Of a stretch of 64,000 nt of DNA, positions 9,018 to 17,390 are shown in pieces. Source of the DNA: Neisseria perflava (lineage in GTDB: Bacteria > Pseudomonadota > Gammaproteobacteria > Burkholderiales > Neisseriaceae); NCBI RefSeq assembly GCF_002863305.2, contig NZ_CP136962.1, forward strand, positions 1,922,001-1,986,000, given 5' to 3'. The position numbers and the translations under genes were made by a program. The notes under the pieces are model-generated. The model did no database searches. It worked only from the letters and a program-made list of their open reading frames with translations, and had not been told where the DNA came from. How positions within the stretch are numbered: the stretch's first letter is position 1; each line of letters opens with the position of its first letter.

Positions 9018-9254
9018 TTAATAATTTAAATATTCATTAATTTCTTGTTTTTCAATTTCTTTACCGCGTTGGCAAACTGGGCATAGGACGTAATATTTTT
9101 TTCCATAAGGAATAAGAGGAATCCAGTAGAGGGAAAATTTTCGACCCGTCTCAATAATTTCCCAAGGAGCGGTTTGTTGACAGTTTCCGCATTGGATAAC
9201 AGACTGAGTATGTCCTAGTTCTTTTTGATAGCCTTTATAGCCCCAGATAATCAT
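9018..9254 (-). CDS. Small zinc-ribbon protein of unknown function
   Basis: This 78-residue protein has two CxxC knuckles, CGNC (about residues 22-25) and CPVC (about 58-61), separated by an aromatic-rich segment (FSLYWIPLIPYGKKYYVL), so a single zinc ribbon is likely. The DNA is clearly more AT-rich than the surrounding core genes. It lies next to a cyclophilin remnant that is also AT-rich, so both may have arrived together. No enzymatic motif is visible. Similar short zinc-ribbon proteins occur in many bacteria without known role. Confidence 0.6.
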   Translation of the reverse strand: MIIWGYKGYQKELGHTQSVIQCGNCQQTAPWEIIETGRKFSLYWIPLIPYGKKYYVLCPVCQRGKEIEKQEINEYLNY

Positions 9255-9288
9255 ATGTATTACTTTCCTTTCTTATTTAAACTGAAAA

Positions 9289-9513
9289 TTATTTATTGAA
9301 GTCGTAATCTTTGATAACTTCGATCTTTTCAATTTTAATCTCGTTTTTGGGTTTGGTGTTTTTACCAGTTTGGCTCTCGACAATCTTACCCACAATATCC
9401 ATGCCATTTATGACTTGACCAAAGACAGTATAATCACCATCTAAAGCAGAATTTCCGCCTTTCTTGTAGGCTTCAATAATCTGAGCAGGATATTTATTTT
9501 TAGATAAAAATAA
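9289..9513 (-). pseudogene. C-terminal remnant of a cyclophilin-type peptidyl-prolyl isomerase
   Basis: Read on the minus strand from just after the yjdM stop, the frame encodes about 70 residues that include DGDYTVFGQVINGMDIVGKI, the conserved C-terminal strand and helix of cyclophilins, then a charged tail and TAA at 9289. The N-terminal two thirds, with the catalytic arginine, are absent, and there is no start codon at the join. The lysine-rich, AT-rich sequence resembles cyclophilins of low-GC bacteria more than the neisserial ones, which suggests a transferred fragment. It is not expected to be functional. Confidence 0.72.
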
Positions 9514-9518
9514 AATCT

Positions 9519-9854
9519 TTAGGCTTTTTTGACGAACTCAGATTTCAAGTTCATCGCGCTGCCATCGATTTTACAACCGATATTGTGGTCGCCCTCTTGC
9601 AGGCGGATGCCTTTGACTTTGGTGCCTTGCTTGATGACCATAGAGCTGCCTTTGACTTTCAAATCTTTAATCAAGACAACCGTATCGCCATCTTGCAATA
9701 CCGCGCCGTTGGCATCTTTGACTTCCAAGGCATCATCGCCGGCAGCCGCAGCATCGGCCTCGTTCCACTCATGGGCGCACTCAGGGCAAACGTATTGGGC
9801 ACCATCTTCGTAAGTGTATTCGGAGTGGCATTTCGGGCAGGGAGGTAGGGACAT
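9519..9854 (-). CDS. yjdM: YjdM/PhnA family zinc-ribbon protein
   Basis: This 111-residue protein begins with a zinc ribbon (CPKC near residue 6, CPEC near 23) and continues into the conserved PhnA C-terminal domain ([38 protein letters not shown]). Length and motifs match the YjdM family, formerly called alkylphosphonate utilisation operon protein PhnA. No phosphonate genes lie near, and no role in phosphonate breakdown has been established for the family. The start is ATG 9854 with an AAGGAAA ribosome site. Confidence 0.92.
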   Translation of the reverse strand: MSLPPCPKCHSEYTYEDGAQYVCPECAHEWNEADAAAAGDDALEVKDANGAVLQDGDTVVLIKDLKVKGSSMVIKQGTKVKGIRLQEGDHNIGCKIDGSAMNLKSEFVKKA

Positions 9855-9913
9855 GAGGTTTCCTTATAAAGATGATAAAAGAAGCGTAAAACGCAAATAA
9901 TACAATGTCTAAG

Positions 9914-10252
9914 TTATTGCTTCGCCTTGCTGCCGCCTACGCCGTAAACGGCATTCCACGCCGCATCCAACATCTGGCCGGCTTGTTGCAGCTTGGCATT
10001 TTGCTGCTCTTTCTGAGCCAAGGCCGTCTGAATTTCACCTTTCAAACGGTCAATATCGGATTGCGCAGCCTGCAAACGGCGCTGCGCGCTTTCCAAATCG
10101 CTTTGCAGGGAAATAATTTTGCTGTCGTTGCTGTTTTGCTCATTCAAAGCGGCACGGTAAACCGATTGGACGGACAGCAAACGGTCTTCCGCCTCACCGG
10201 CATACGCGGCAGCAGCGGATAACATCATCAGGGCAAGTAAGGTTTTTTTCAT
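9914..10252 (-). CDS. Periplasmic coiled-coil protein, function unknown
   Basis: This 112-residue protein has a signal peptide (MKKTLLALMMLSAAAAYA, likely cleaved after AYA). A long heptad-like helix covers about residues 25-90 (repeated L, Q and E/K pattern, SLQSDLESAQRRLQAAQSDI), so the mature protein is probably an elongated coiled coil. No known catalytic motif is visible. The gene stands alone, separated from yjdM by about 60 bases. Small secreted coiled-coil proteins of this type are often envelope structural factors or chaperones, but no specific role can be assigned. Confidence 0.72.
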   Translation of the reverse strand: MKKTLLALMMLSAAAAYAGEAEDRLLSVQSVYRAALNEQNSNDSKIISLQSDLESAQRRLQAAQSDIDRLKGEIQTALAQKEQQNAKLQQAGQMLDAAWNAVYGVGGSKAKQ

Positions 10253-10697
10253 GGGTTTTCCTTTAAAGTCGTTTGATTTGTAAAGTAAAGCGCAAAGCCA
10301 ATTTTTTCCGCCGCCAATTTTACATAATATGCTTGTTGGTCTTTGTTCTTAATGGCTTATTTTATCCAATTCGGACATTCAGGCTGCCAATAAAAGTTAA
10401 TTCAATCAACTGTTGTGATAGGCAGGCAGCTATTATTTTCTCATATTCTCCGCCTTATTCCATTATTTTCTGGTTTTATTAGAAAAGGCCGTCTGAAAAA
10501 TTTTCAGACGGCCTTTTTGAATTTCACAACGATTGCTCTATCTCTCGTCAAAAAGCTTTCCTGTATTTTTAAATTACAGTCATATTTAAATATGTAAATA
10601 TGATTTATTTATTGTAAAATTTATCCTTTAGTCATGCCGGAGCATATGGTGTTGCGGCTGTCTGCATCTTTTTTAATTCTTCTTCCATGAGAACCCT
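10253..10697. other. AT-rich intergenic region with one hairpin
   Basis: These 445 bases separate the coiled-coil gene from the DUF2167 gene. An inverted uptake pair lies at 10483-10519 with a very short loop. The rest is AT-rich with no coding signal, tRNA or known repeat that I could recognise. The stretch from about 10600 probably holds the promoter of the DUF2167 gene. Confidence 0.6.
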
Positions 10698-11654
10698 ATG
10701 ATGAAAAGCAACCGTCTCGCCTATGCCGTTTTGGCAGCCCTACTATCTATCCAAACCCTGCCGGCTTCTGCAGCCAACGCTGATACCGCCTCTGCCGTCG
10801 AGGCATCCGGACAAGAAGCGCAACAAGCCTCAGATTCTATCGCGAACTACGTTGACGACCAGATCATCCAAGGCCCGGCAACCGTTGATTTGGGCAATCA
10901 GGCCAAACTGAAACTGCCTGCAAAAATGGTCTTTGTGAAAAAAAATCGCGCCAACGCCATGATGAGGGAAGCAGGCAACGCCACAGATCCCAACCGCTAC
11001 GGCCTGATTCTCCCCGAATCGGAGAACGAGGACGGTGACACTAATTGGATAGTAGACCTGACCTTTACCGATTCCGGCTACATCAAAGACGATGATGCCA
11101 AAGAATGGGATGTTGAAGCCATGCTCGAGCAGCTGAAAGAAGGCACCGAGGAACAAAACAAAGAACGAGCCTCCCGCAACATACCGGAAATAGAAACACG
11201 CGGCTGGGTAGAAAAACCGCAATATGATGCAAAGACCCATCGTCTGATTTGGTCGATTGACATTCTGAATAAAAACGAACCCGACCCCAATCCTACCATC
11301 AACTACAATACTTTCCAGCTGGGACGCGAAGGCTATATTGAATTGACTATGATCACCGATTTGAAAAGCATAGATCAATACAAACCTATTGTGCAAGAAT
11401 TGTTGGGCAATATCGAATTCAACGAAGGCAAGCGTTATAGCGATTTCAATGCGGCAACCGACAAAGTAGCCGAATACGGACTGGCTGCCTTGGTTGGCGG
11501 TATCGCTGCAAAAAAACTGGGATTATTAGCTTTGGCCGGCGCATTACTGGCTAAATTCGGCAAACTGATTATTTTCGGTGCTGTTGCAGCAGGCGCATTG
11601 TTTAAAGGCCTGTGGCGCAAAAAAGATAAAAATAAACCGAACGAAGAAGAATAA
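10698..11654 (+). CDS. DUF2167 membrane protein
   Basis: This 318-residue protein has a signal peptide (cleaved near ASA-AN), a periplasmic domain with DUF2167 features (NWIVDLTFTDSGYIKDDDAKEW near residues 115-135, GWVEKPQYDAKTHRLIWSI near 170), and two hydrophobic segments near the C-terminus (about 258-278 and 282-300). A basic and acidic tail follows. The family is widespread in proteobacteria and has no established biochemical role. The start has a second ATG directly after it; the first is preceded by GAGAACCCT. The gene is single and ends in its own hairpin. Confidence 0.83.
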   Translation: MMKSNRLAYAVLAALLSIQTLPASAANADTASAVEASGQEAQQASDSIANYVDDQIIQGPATVDLGNQAKLKLPAKMVFVKKNRANAMMREAGNATDPNRYGLILPESENEDGDTNWIVDLTFTDSGYIKDDDAKEWDVEAMLEQLKEGTEEQNKERASRNIPEIETRGWVEKPQYDAKTHRLIWSIDILNKNEPDPNPTINYNTFQLGREGYIELTMITDLKSIDQYKPIVQELLGNIEFNEGKRYSDFNAATDKVAEYGLAALVGGIAAKKLGLLALAGALLAKFGKLIIFGAVAAGALFKGLWRKKDKNKPNEEE

Positions 11655-11672
11655 ATAAATCCTGTTCAAAAT

Positions 11673-11708
11673 AAAAAGGCCGTCTGAAACATTTCAGACG
11701 GCCTTTTA
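11673..11708 (+). terminator. Shared hairpin between DUF2167 gene and gltX
   Basis: An inverted uptake pair with a very short loop lies between two convergent genes. It has A on one side and T on the other, so it can serve both strands. Confidence 0.8.
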
Positions 11709-11719
11709 TCATTCATGCC

Positions 11720-13114
11720 TTACGAACGAATCCGTTTCAACACTTCTTCTTTGCCGATTAATGCCAATACAGCATCGACGCTTGGGGTTTTTGCCGTACC
11801 GCAGACAGCGAGGCGCAGGGGCATACCGAGTTTGCCCATTTTGATGCCTTCTTCGTCGCAGAAAGGTTTGAAGAGATCGTGGATGGCTTCGGCGTTCCAG
11901 TCTTCCAGCCCTTCGAGGCGTTCGGCAAAGCGCAGCATACGGGCGGCGGCTTCGTCGTCCCAGTGTTTCTGCACGTCAGCTTCGGCAGGGGTTTGTTTGA
12001 CGTAGAAGTAGAGGCACTCGTCGGCAAGCGTGTTCAGGTCTTGGGCGCGGTCTTTGACCAATGCCAACACGTCTTCCAAAGCAGGCTTGCTTGTTTCGTG
12101 GATATCGCGCAGGGCGAGGCGCGGTTTCACCATTTCGGCCAGTTTTTCGTTGGCGGTGATTTTGATGTGTTCGCCGTTAATCCAGTAGAGTTTCTTCAAA
12201 TCCATGCGGCTTGGAGACGGGGAAACATCTTTCAAATCAAACCATTCGATGAATTGTTCCATCGTAAAGAACTCGTCGTCGCCGTGCGCCCAGCCCAAGC
12301 GTGCCAGATAGTTGAGCATGGCTTCGGGCAGGATGCCCATTGCGCCGAAATCGGTAATGGCAACGGTATCGCCGCTGCGTTTGGAGATTTTTTTGCCTTG
12401 TTCGTTAAGAATCATCGGCAGGTGGCCGTATTCAGGCAGGGTGGCGCCAATGGCTTTTAAAATATTGATTTGTTTTGGGGTGTTGTTCACATGGTCGTCA
12501 CCACGGATAACGTGGGTAATGCCCATGTCGTAGTCGTCCACGACAACGCAGAAGTTGTAGGTCGGCGTGCCGTCGGCGCGGGCGATAATCAGGTCATCGA
12601 GTGCTTCGTTGGGGATGGAGATTTCGCCTTTGACTAAGTCCGTCCATTTCGTAACGCCGTCCAAAGGCGTTTTGAAGCGGACGACGGGTTGAACGTCGGC
12701 AGGGATTTCGGGCAGGGTTTTGCCTTCTTCCGGACGCCAACGGCGGTCGTAAGTCGCCGTGCCTTCTTTTTCGGCTTTCTCGCGCATGGCTTCCAGCTCT
12801 TCTTTGCTGCAATAGCAGTAGTAGGCATGGCCTTTTTCTAAAAGTTCGGCGATGACTTCTTTGTAGCGGTCGAAACGGCGGGTTTGGTAAACGACGTTGT
12901 CGGCGTTGTCGTAGTTCAGGCCGACCCATTTCATGCCGTCGAGGATGATGTTGACAGATTCGGCAGTAGAGCGCGCCAAGTCGGTGTCTTCGATACGCAA
13001 TAGGAACTCGCCTTTATGATGGCGGGCAAACGCCCATGAAAACAAGGCGGTGCGTACGCCGCCGATGTGCAGGTAGCCGGTGGGGCTGGGGGCGAAACGG
13101 GTTTTGACGGTCAT
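11720..13114 (-). CDS. gltX: Glutamate-tRNA ligase
   Basis: The start is ATG 13114 (MTVKTRFAPSPTGYLHIGG), giving 464 residues; the open frame extends 41 codons further but without family similarity. The class I synthetase motif HIGG-type signature (PTGYLHIGGVRTALF) lies at residues 10-25 and KISKRSG near 240. GltX charges tRNA-Glu with glutamate for translation. In an organism without GlnRS or with discriminating forms its specificity may differ, which cannot be read here. Its terminator is shared with the convergent neighbour. Confidence 0.97.
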   Translation of the reverse strand: MTVKTRFAPSPTGYLHIGGVRTALFSWAFARHHKGEFLLRIEDTDLARSTAESVNIILDGMKWVGLNYDNADNVVYQTRRFDRYKEVIAELLEKGHAYYCYCSKEELEAMREKAEKEGTATYDRRWRPEEGKTLPEIPADVQPVVRFKTPLDGVTKWTDLVKGEISIPNEALDDLIIARADGTPTYNFCVVVDDYDMGITHVIRGDDHVNNTPKQINILKAIGATLPEYGHLPMILNEQGKKISKRSGDTVAITDFGAMGILPEAMLNYLARLGWAHGDDEFFTMEQFIEWFDLKDVSPSPSRMDLKKLYWINGEHIKITANEKLAEMVKPRLALRDIHETSKPALEDVLALVKDRAQDLNTLADECLYFYVKQTPAEADVQKHWDDEAAARMLRFAERLEGLEDWNAEAIHDLFKPFCDEEGIKMGKLGMPLRLAVCGTAKTPSVDAVLALIGKEEVLKRIRS

Positions 13115-13238
13115 GATGGCTCCAAAGTCTTTGAAAACAGGTATTTTACTTTTTCGGCAAGGTTTAAACAATGTAAGGCCGTCTAAAAATAATGTCGGCG
13201 CAGAAGGACCGTCTGGGAACTTTTCTCCTGAAAACAAA

Positions 13239-13258
13239 ACTAATGATAATTATTTCTT
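13239..13258 (+). promoter_or_regulatory. Possible Fur box upstream of the siderophore-binding gene
   Basis: TAATGATAAT at 13241-13250 followed by TATTTC matches about 13 of 18 positions of the Fur consensus. It lies 16 bases before the start codon, where Fur with iron would block the promoter. The substrate class of the downstream gene makes iron control plausible. Confidence 0.45.
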
Positions 13259-13273
13259 TGAAAGTATCCGCTC

Positions 13274-14368
13274 ATGAACAAACGCGCTTTATTTACCGCC
13301 CTCGCCCTCCTGCCCCTTTTTGCCCAAGCCGAAATCAAAACTATCAAAGACGTATTGGGACGCGAAGTCAAAGTCGATGTCCCTGTCAAACGCGCGGTTT
13401 TGGCGTTTTACTATCCCGACTATATCGCGGTAACGGGCGCGGACAAATTTAAAAACGTCATCGGCATTTCGCGTGAGTTTTGGGAGAAATTCAATCCCGG
13501 CAGCTGGGCGATGTTCAAACAGAAGCTGCCTACCCTGCAAAACATTGCGGACATCGGCAACATCAGCACCGGCACGTTTTCACTGGAGAAAACGCTCGCG
13601 CTCAAGCCGGACGTATTGATTCTGGCCGACTGGCAGTATAAGGCCATCGCCACCCACCTGCCGCGCATTAAAGCGGCAGGCATACCCGTCGTCGTGGTCG
13701 ATTTCAACGCCGAAACCGTCGCGCGGCACACGCGCAGTGCGGAAATTTTCGGCGAACTCAACGGTACGCAGGCGCGCGCCCAAAAAATTGCCGCCGAATA
13801 CGCCCGAGGCATTGCCGACATCCAAAAACGCGTCGCGCGCGCCAAGCAGTCCAAACCGAAAATCTATATCGAATTCGGCGACAAAGGCCCGTCCGAATAC
13901 AGCTACACCTTCGGCAAAGATATGTGGGGCGCGATTGCCGACACAGCAGGTGGCAACAATATCGCCGCACCTTACGTTAAAAACTGGGGACCGGTAAACC
14001 CTGAAAAATTCCTGACGGCCAAACCCGACGTCATCGTCATTTCGGGGACGGAAAACGGCCATAAAGACAAGCCTGACATTATGGCGATGGGCATAGGCAT
14101 CAGCCAGGCCGATGCGCAACGCCGCCTGGCCGGATTTGTCAAACGCAAAGGCTGGGCAGACATTCCTGCCGTCAAAAACAAACGCGTTTACGGCATCTAC
14201 CACACCGCCTCCCGCTCACTCACCGATTTGGCCAGCGCACAATTTATCGCCAAAACCCTGTATCCGCAGCAGTTTGCCGACATAGACCCAAACAAGACCT
14301 ATCTGGACTTCTACCGCAAATACCTGCCCGTCGTGCCGGACGGTACATTTTACATCCGATTGAAATAG
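13274..14368 (+). CDS. Periplasmic substrate-binding protein of a siderophore/heme/cobalamin-type ABC transporter
   Basis: This 364-residue protein has a signal peptide (MNKRALFTALALLPLFAQA) and the two lobes of the BtuF/FepB fold (PF01497): an N-lobe with DVLGREVKVDVPVKRAVL and LEKTLALKPDVLILADW, and a C-lobe near 215-320 (DMWGAIADTAGGNNIA, FLTAKPDVIVISGTE). Members bind iron-siderophore complexes, heme or cobalamin in the periplasm. No permease or ATPase gene lies next to it, so it must borrow a transporter encoded elsewhere. The possible Fur box before it argues for iron. The ligand itself cannot be told from sequence. Confidence 0.87.
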   Translation: MNKRALFTALALLPLFAQAEIKTIKDVLGREVKVDVPVKRAVLAFYYPDYIAVTGADKFKNVIGISREFWEKFNPGSWAMFKQKLPTLQNIADIGNISTGTFSLEKTLALKPDVLILADWQYKAIATHLPRIKAAGIPVVVVDFNAETVARHTRSAEIFGELNGTQARAQKIAAEYARGIADIQKRVARAKQSKPKIYIEFGDKGPSEYSYTFGKDMWGAIADTAGGNNIAAPYVKNWGPVNPEKFLTAKPDVIVISGTENGHKDKPDIMAMGIGISQADAQRRLAGFVKRKGWADIPAVKNKRVYGIYHTASRSLTDLASAQFIAKTLYPQQFADIDPNKTYLDFYRKYLPVVPDGTFYIRLK

Positions 14369-14474
14369 CGGCTGCAAAAATCATAGGCTCAGGCCGTCTG
14401 AATATGTATGCTATACCAATATGGTTTTATTATGTATAATTATTATTCTTTTTATTTAATGTATTGGACAAGAT

Positions 14475-14726
14475 ATGACTGAACAAAACCAAATCGGCCA
14501 TCAACAGGCTCCAATTGTAAGCGTCAAAGAATGGTTGATAACAAACTTGATTTTGATGATTCCGCTGGTCAATATAGTTATGACGTTTGTATGGGCATTC
14601 GGCTCAAACACCAATCCGAATAAAGCCAATTATTTCAAGGCTGCCTTGATTCTGTTTGTCATCTATCTGGTACTGGCTGTAGCTGTAGTCATTTTTGGCA
14701 GTGCAGCTGCAAATCAATATCAATAA
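14475..14726 (+). CDS. Small two-helix membrane protein
   Basis: This 83-residue protein has two hydrophobic helices (about residues 23-45 and 56-76) joined by a polar loop (GSNTNPNKANYFK). The N-terminus is glutamine-rich and probably cytosolic. The layout resembles small inner-membrane proteins common in Neisseria and other bacteria. No family with known function was recognised. The gene is monocistronic, with its own hairpin. Confidence 0.7.
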   Translation: MTEQNQIGHQQAPIVSVKEWLITNLILMIPLVNIVMTFVWAFGSNTNPNKANYFKAALILFVIYLVLAVAVVIFGSAAANQYQ

Positions 14727-14740
14727 GTAAGCATACATTT

Positions 14741-14778
14741 AGGCCGTCTGAAACCTAAAAGGCTTTAGACGGCCTTTT
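14741..14778. terminator. Hairpin between convergent genes at 14.7 kb
   Basis: The arms AGGCCGTCTGAAACCT and its near complement (one changed base: TTTAGACGG) form a stem between the small membrane protein gene and the convergent YdcF-family gene. Confidence 0.7.
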
Positions 14779-14796
14779 GTATGGCTTGCCCAAAGC

Positions 14797-15453
14797 TCAA
14801 CCACCTATCCAATTCCAAACCGCATCGCTCCATTTGCCGATACGGTAGAGAAACAAAGAATAGCTCTCCTGCATCAGGAACTTGGCTTTCTTGTTGCGCT
14901 CGTCAAAGCGCGTGGTCGGGGTGGCGGAGAACTGCGCGTCTGACAAGCCCAAATCGGCGGCCATTTCTTCGGCGCGCGCCAAATGATACGGGTCGCTGAC
15001 AACAATAATGCTGCCGATGCCGTTGGCGTGCATGATGGGGACGATATTGCGCAGGTTCTCATAAGTGTTGCGCGACGTGTTTTCAAACAGGATATTGTGC
15101 GCCGGTATGCCCTGCTTGAGCGCGTATCGGCGCCCCACTTCGGCTTCGGTCATAAATCCTTTTTTGGGCGTGCCGCCGGTGAAAATGATTTTGCCGACCC
15201 GATGGCTTTGGTAGAGCGTGATGGCGTGGTTGATGCGCTCACGGAATACCGGCGACGGGCGTTTATCCCATGCCGCCGCACCCAATACCACCGCCGCATC
15301 GGCATGAGCATCCTTCGGCAAGGTGTGCGAACCTGTCCGGTAAATCTGCCATGTGCCGCTCAAAAAAATACCGCACACCAGCAAAACGCTCAAAGCAAGG
15401 CCGCGAAACAGGTAATATCGCAGGCCATTGCGGCTTTTAAGCAGGGAAATCAT
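14797..15453 (-). CDS. YdcF/SanA-family (DUF218) membrane-anchored protein
   Basis: This 218-residue protein has one N-terminal membrane anchor (about residues 14-34) followed by a DUF218 domain: DAAVVLGAAAWDKRPSPVF near 53-71, TGGTPKKGFMTEAEVGRRY near 92-110, ENTSRNTYEN near 124 and VVSDPYHLARA near 150. The family includes SanA, linked to envelope barrier function in enterobacteria, and YdcF, which binds S-adenosylmethionine. The active domain should face the periplasm. The gene is followed closely on the same strand by nothing else; the arsC-like gene lies 25 bases upstream and may be co-transcribed with it. Confidence 0.85.
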   Translation of the reverse strand: MISLLKSRNGLRYYLFRGLALSVLLVCGIFLSGTWQIYRTGSHTLPKDAHADAAVVLGAAAWDKRPSPVFRERINHAITLYQSHRVGKIIFTGGTPKKGFMTEAEVGRRYALKQGIPAHNILFENTSRNTYENLRNIVPIMHANGIGSIIVVSDPYHLARAEEMAADLGLSDAQFSATPTTRFDERNKKAKFLMQESYSLFLYRIGKWSDAVWNWIGG

Positions 15454-15478
15454 CTTCAGACGGCCTTATCCAACCCTA

Positions 15479-15838
15479 TCAGCCGAGTAGGGCGGCAATG
15501 TTTTCCAACGGACGGCCGATGGCTGCGCGCGTAGGCGTTACCAAAACGGGACGCTCGAGCAGGGCGGGGTGTTCGGCGATTGCCTGAAGCAGGGCGGCAT
15601 TGTCCAAATCGGGGTTGTCCAAACCCAATTCCTTGTACAAATCGTCTTTTGTGCGCATCATGCCGCGCACCGATTCGATACCGAGTTTGGCAAACATATC
15701 CTGCAAAGTCGCCAAATCGGGCGCGGTATCCAGATATTTGACCACGTCGGCGGCAACGCCTTTTTCTTCGAGCAAAGCCAGCGCGGCACGCGATTTGCTG
15801 CAACGCGGGTTGTGATAAAGTGTGAATTCAGACGGCAT
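15479..15838 (-). CDS. arsC: ArsC-family (glutaredoxin-dependent) reductase
   Basis: This 119-residue thioredoxin-fold protein has the ArsC signature YHNPRCSKSRAAL with the catalytic cysteine at position 13, and the conserved ESVRGMMRTK and RPVLVTPTRAAIGRP blocks that supply the arginines of the arsenate site. The family reduces arsenate with glutathione and glutaredoxin. Other ars genes are absent, so a broader thiol-redox role is possible. The start codon ATG 15838 lies inside an uptake-sequence word on the other strand. Confidence 0.88.
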   Translation of the reverse strand: MPSEFTLYHNPRCSKSRAALALLEEKGVAADVVKYLDTAPDLATLQDMFAKLGIESVRGMMRTKDDLYKELGLDNPDLDNAALLQAIAEHPALLERPVLVTPTRAAIGRPLENIAALLG

Positions 15839-16007
15839 GAAAATCTCCGTATTATTGCAAAATCATTCAATGATGGCGGTTATTATCGTCTGCAACTGAT
15901 TTTTACTCAAACTTTTTACCTGATATCTTGATACGAATCGGTAGGCATACCCACCAAACCGTTTTACAATAAACACAATTTCGATTGGCAACCTCAAGGA
16001 TACAACC

Positions 16008-16490
16008 ATGAAAGCCTTAACCGCCCTTCTACTGTCCGCCACCGTTTTTACTGCTGCGCCAGCCTTTGCCGCCGATGAAACGGCAGGTTGGCAGGACAAC
16101 AAACCGCAAAGCCTGGAATCGCTCAAAGCCCCCGTGCGCGTGGTCAACCTTTGGGCAACCTGGTGCGGCCCCTGCCGTAAAGAAATGCCCGCTATGTCCG
16201 CATGGTACAAAGCGCAGAAAAAAGGCAGCGTCGATATGGTCGGCATTGCGCTGGATACGACCGACAACATCGGCAAGTTCCTGAAACAAACGCCGGTCAG
16301 CTATCCGATTTGGCGTTACACCGGCGCCAACAGCCGCAACTTCATGAAAGCCCACGGCAACAACGTCGGCGTATTGCCCTTCACTGTCGTCGAAGCGCCG
16401 AAATGCGGCTACAAACAAACCATCACCGGCGAAGTTAACGAAAAAAGCCTGACTGCTGCCGTAAATTTGGCTAAAACCAAATGTAAATAA
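16008..16490 (+). CDS. TlpA-like periplasmic thioredoxin
   Basis: This 160-residue protein has a signal peptide cleaved near AFA-AD and a thioredoxin fold with the active site WATWCGPCRKEMP near residues 47-59. A C-terminal pair of cysteines lies near 130 and at the last-but-one residue. It probably acts as a periplasmic disulfide reductase or exchange protein, similar to TlpA/ResA proteins used in cytochrome maturation or protection. No cytochrome genes are adjacent. The ribosome site AAGGA precedes the ATG. Confidence 0.87.
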   Translation: MKALTALLLSATVFTAAPAFAADETAGWQDNKPQSLESLKAPVRVVNLWATWCGPCRKEMPAMSAWYKAQKKGSVDMVGIALDTTDNIGKFLKQTPVSYPIWRYTGANSRNFMKAHGNNVGVLPFTVVEAPKCGYKQTITGEVNEKSLTAAVNLAKTKCK

Positions 16491-16525
16491 AACAGTGGAT
16501 AGGGTGCTTAACCTACGCTGATACC

Positions 16526-16562
16526 GAGGCCGTCTGAAACCCAACCGTTCAGACGGCCTTTA
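16526..16562 (+). terminator. Hairpin behind the TlpA-like gene
   Basis: An inverted uptake pair starts 36 bases after the stop and ends with TTTA. It separates this gene from the ftsEX operon. Confidence 0.75.
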
Positions 16563-16739
16563 TTTCAAACCATGTTGTTTTGTGTTGCAAACCGGCAGTG
16601 TATCCACAGGCAGAACCGGGGTTTCACTATCAAAAAGCAGCCGAAATATTTATAATCTGTGAATATCCCCACTTTTTCAGACGGCATGTTGCCCTATCGA
16701 TGACGCCGGCCGTCTGAATCCCTATTTTCAGGAAAACCC

Positions 16740-17390
16740 ATGATCCGTTTCGAACAAGTTTCCAAAACCTATCCCGGCGGTTTCGAAGCCCTGAAAAATG
16801 TCAGTTTCCAGATTAACAAAGGTGAGATGATTTTTATCGCCGGCCATTCGGGTTCGGGCAAATCCACCATTTTGAAGCTGATTTCAGGCATTACCAAGCC
16901 TACCAAAGGCAAGGTTTGGTTCAACAATCAAGACCTCGGCACCTTGAGCGACAATCAGATCGGCTTTATGCGCCAACATATCGGCATTGTCTTCCAAGAC
17001 CACAAAATCCTCTACGACCGCAATGTCTTGCAAAATGTTATCCTGCCTTTGCGGATCAGCGGCTACCAGCCGCGCAAAGCGGAAGAGCGCGCGCGTATTG
17101 CGATTGAGAAAGTCGGCTTAAAAGGCCGCGAAAACGATATGCCTATCACTTTATCCGGCGGCGAACAACAACGTTTGTGCATCGCGCGCGCAGTGGTTCA
17201 CCAACCCAGCCTGCTGATTGCCGACGAGCCGTCCGCCAGCCTCGACCGCGCCTATGCGCTGGATATTATGGAATTGTTCAAAACCTTCCATGAAGCAGGC
17301 ACGACCGTGATCGTTGCGGCGCACGATGAAACGCTGATGGCGGATTACGGCCACCGCGTCTTGCGCCTGCAGAAAGGACGCCTCGCATGA
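16740..17390 (+). CDS. ftsE: Cell division ATP-binding protein FtsE
   Basis: This 216-residue ABC ATPase has Walker A GHSGSGKST (residues 35-43), the Q-loop FQDHKILYDR, the signature LSGGEQQRL near 138 and Walker B LLIADEPSASLD. It pairs with FtsX and couples ATP use at the division ring to activation of peptidoglycan hydrolases. The stop overlaps the ftsX start by four bases, which implies translational coupling. A run of uptake words precedes the operon. Confidence 0.97.
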   Translation: MIRFEQVSKTYPGGFEALKNVSFQINKGEMIFIAGHSGSGKSTILKLISGITKPTKGKVWFNNQDLGTLSDNQIGFMRQHIGIVFQDHKILYDRNVLQNVILPLRISGYQPRKAEERARIAIEKVGLKGRENDMPITLSGGEQQRLCIARAVVHQPSLLIADEPSASLDRAYALDIMELFKTFHEAGTTVIVAAHDETLMADYGHRVLRLQKGRLA

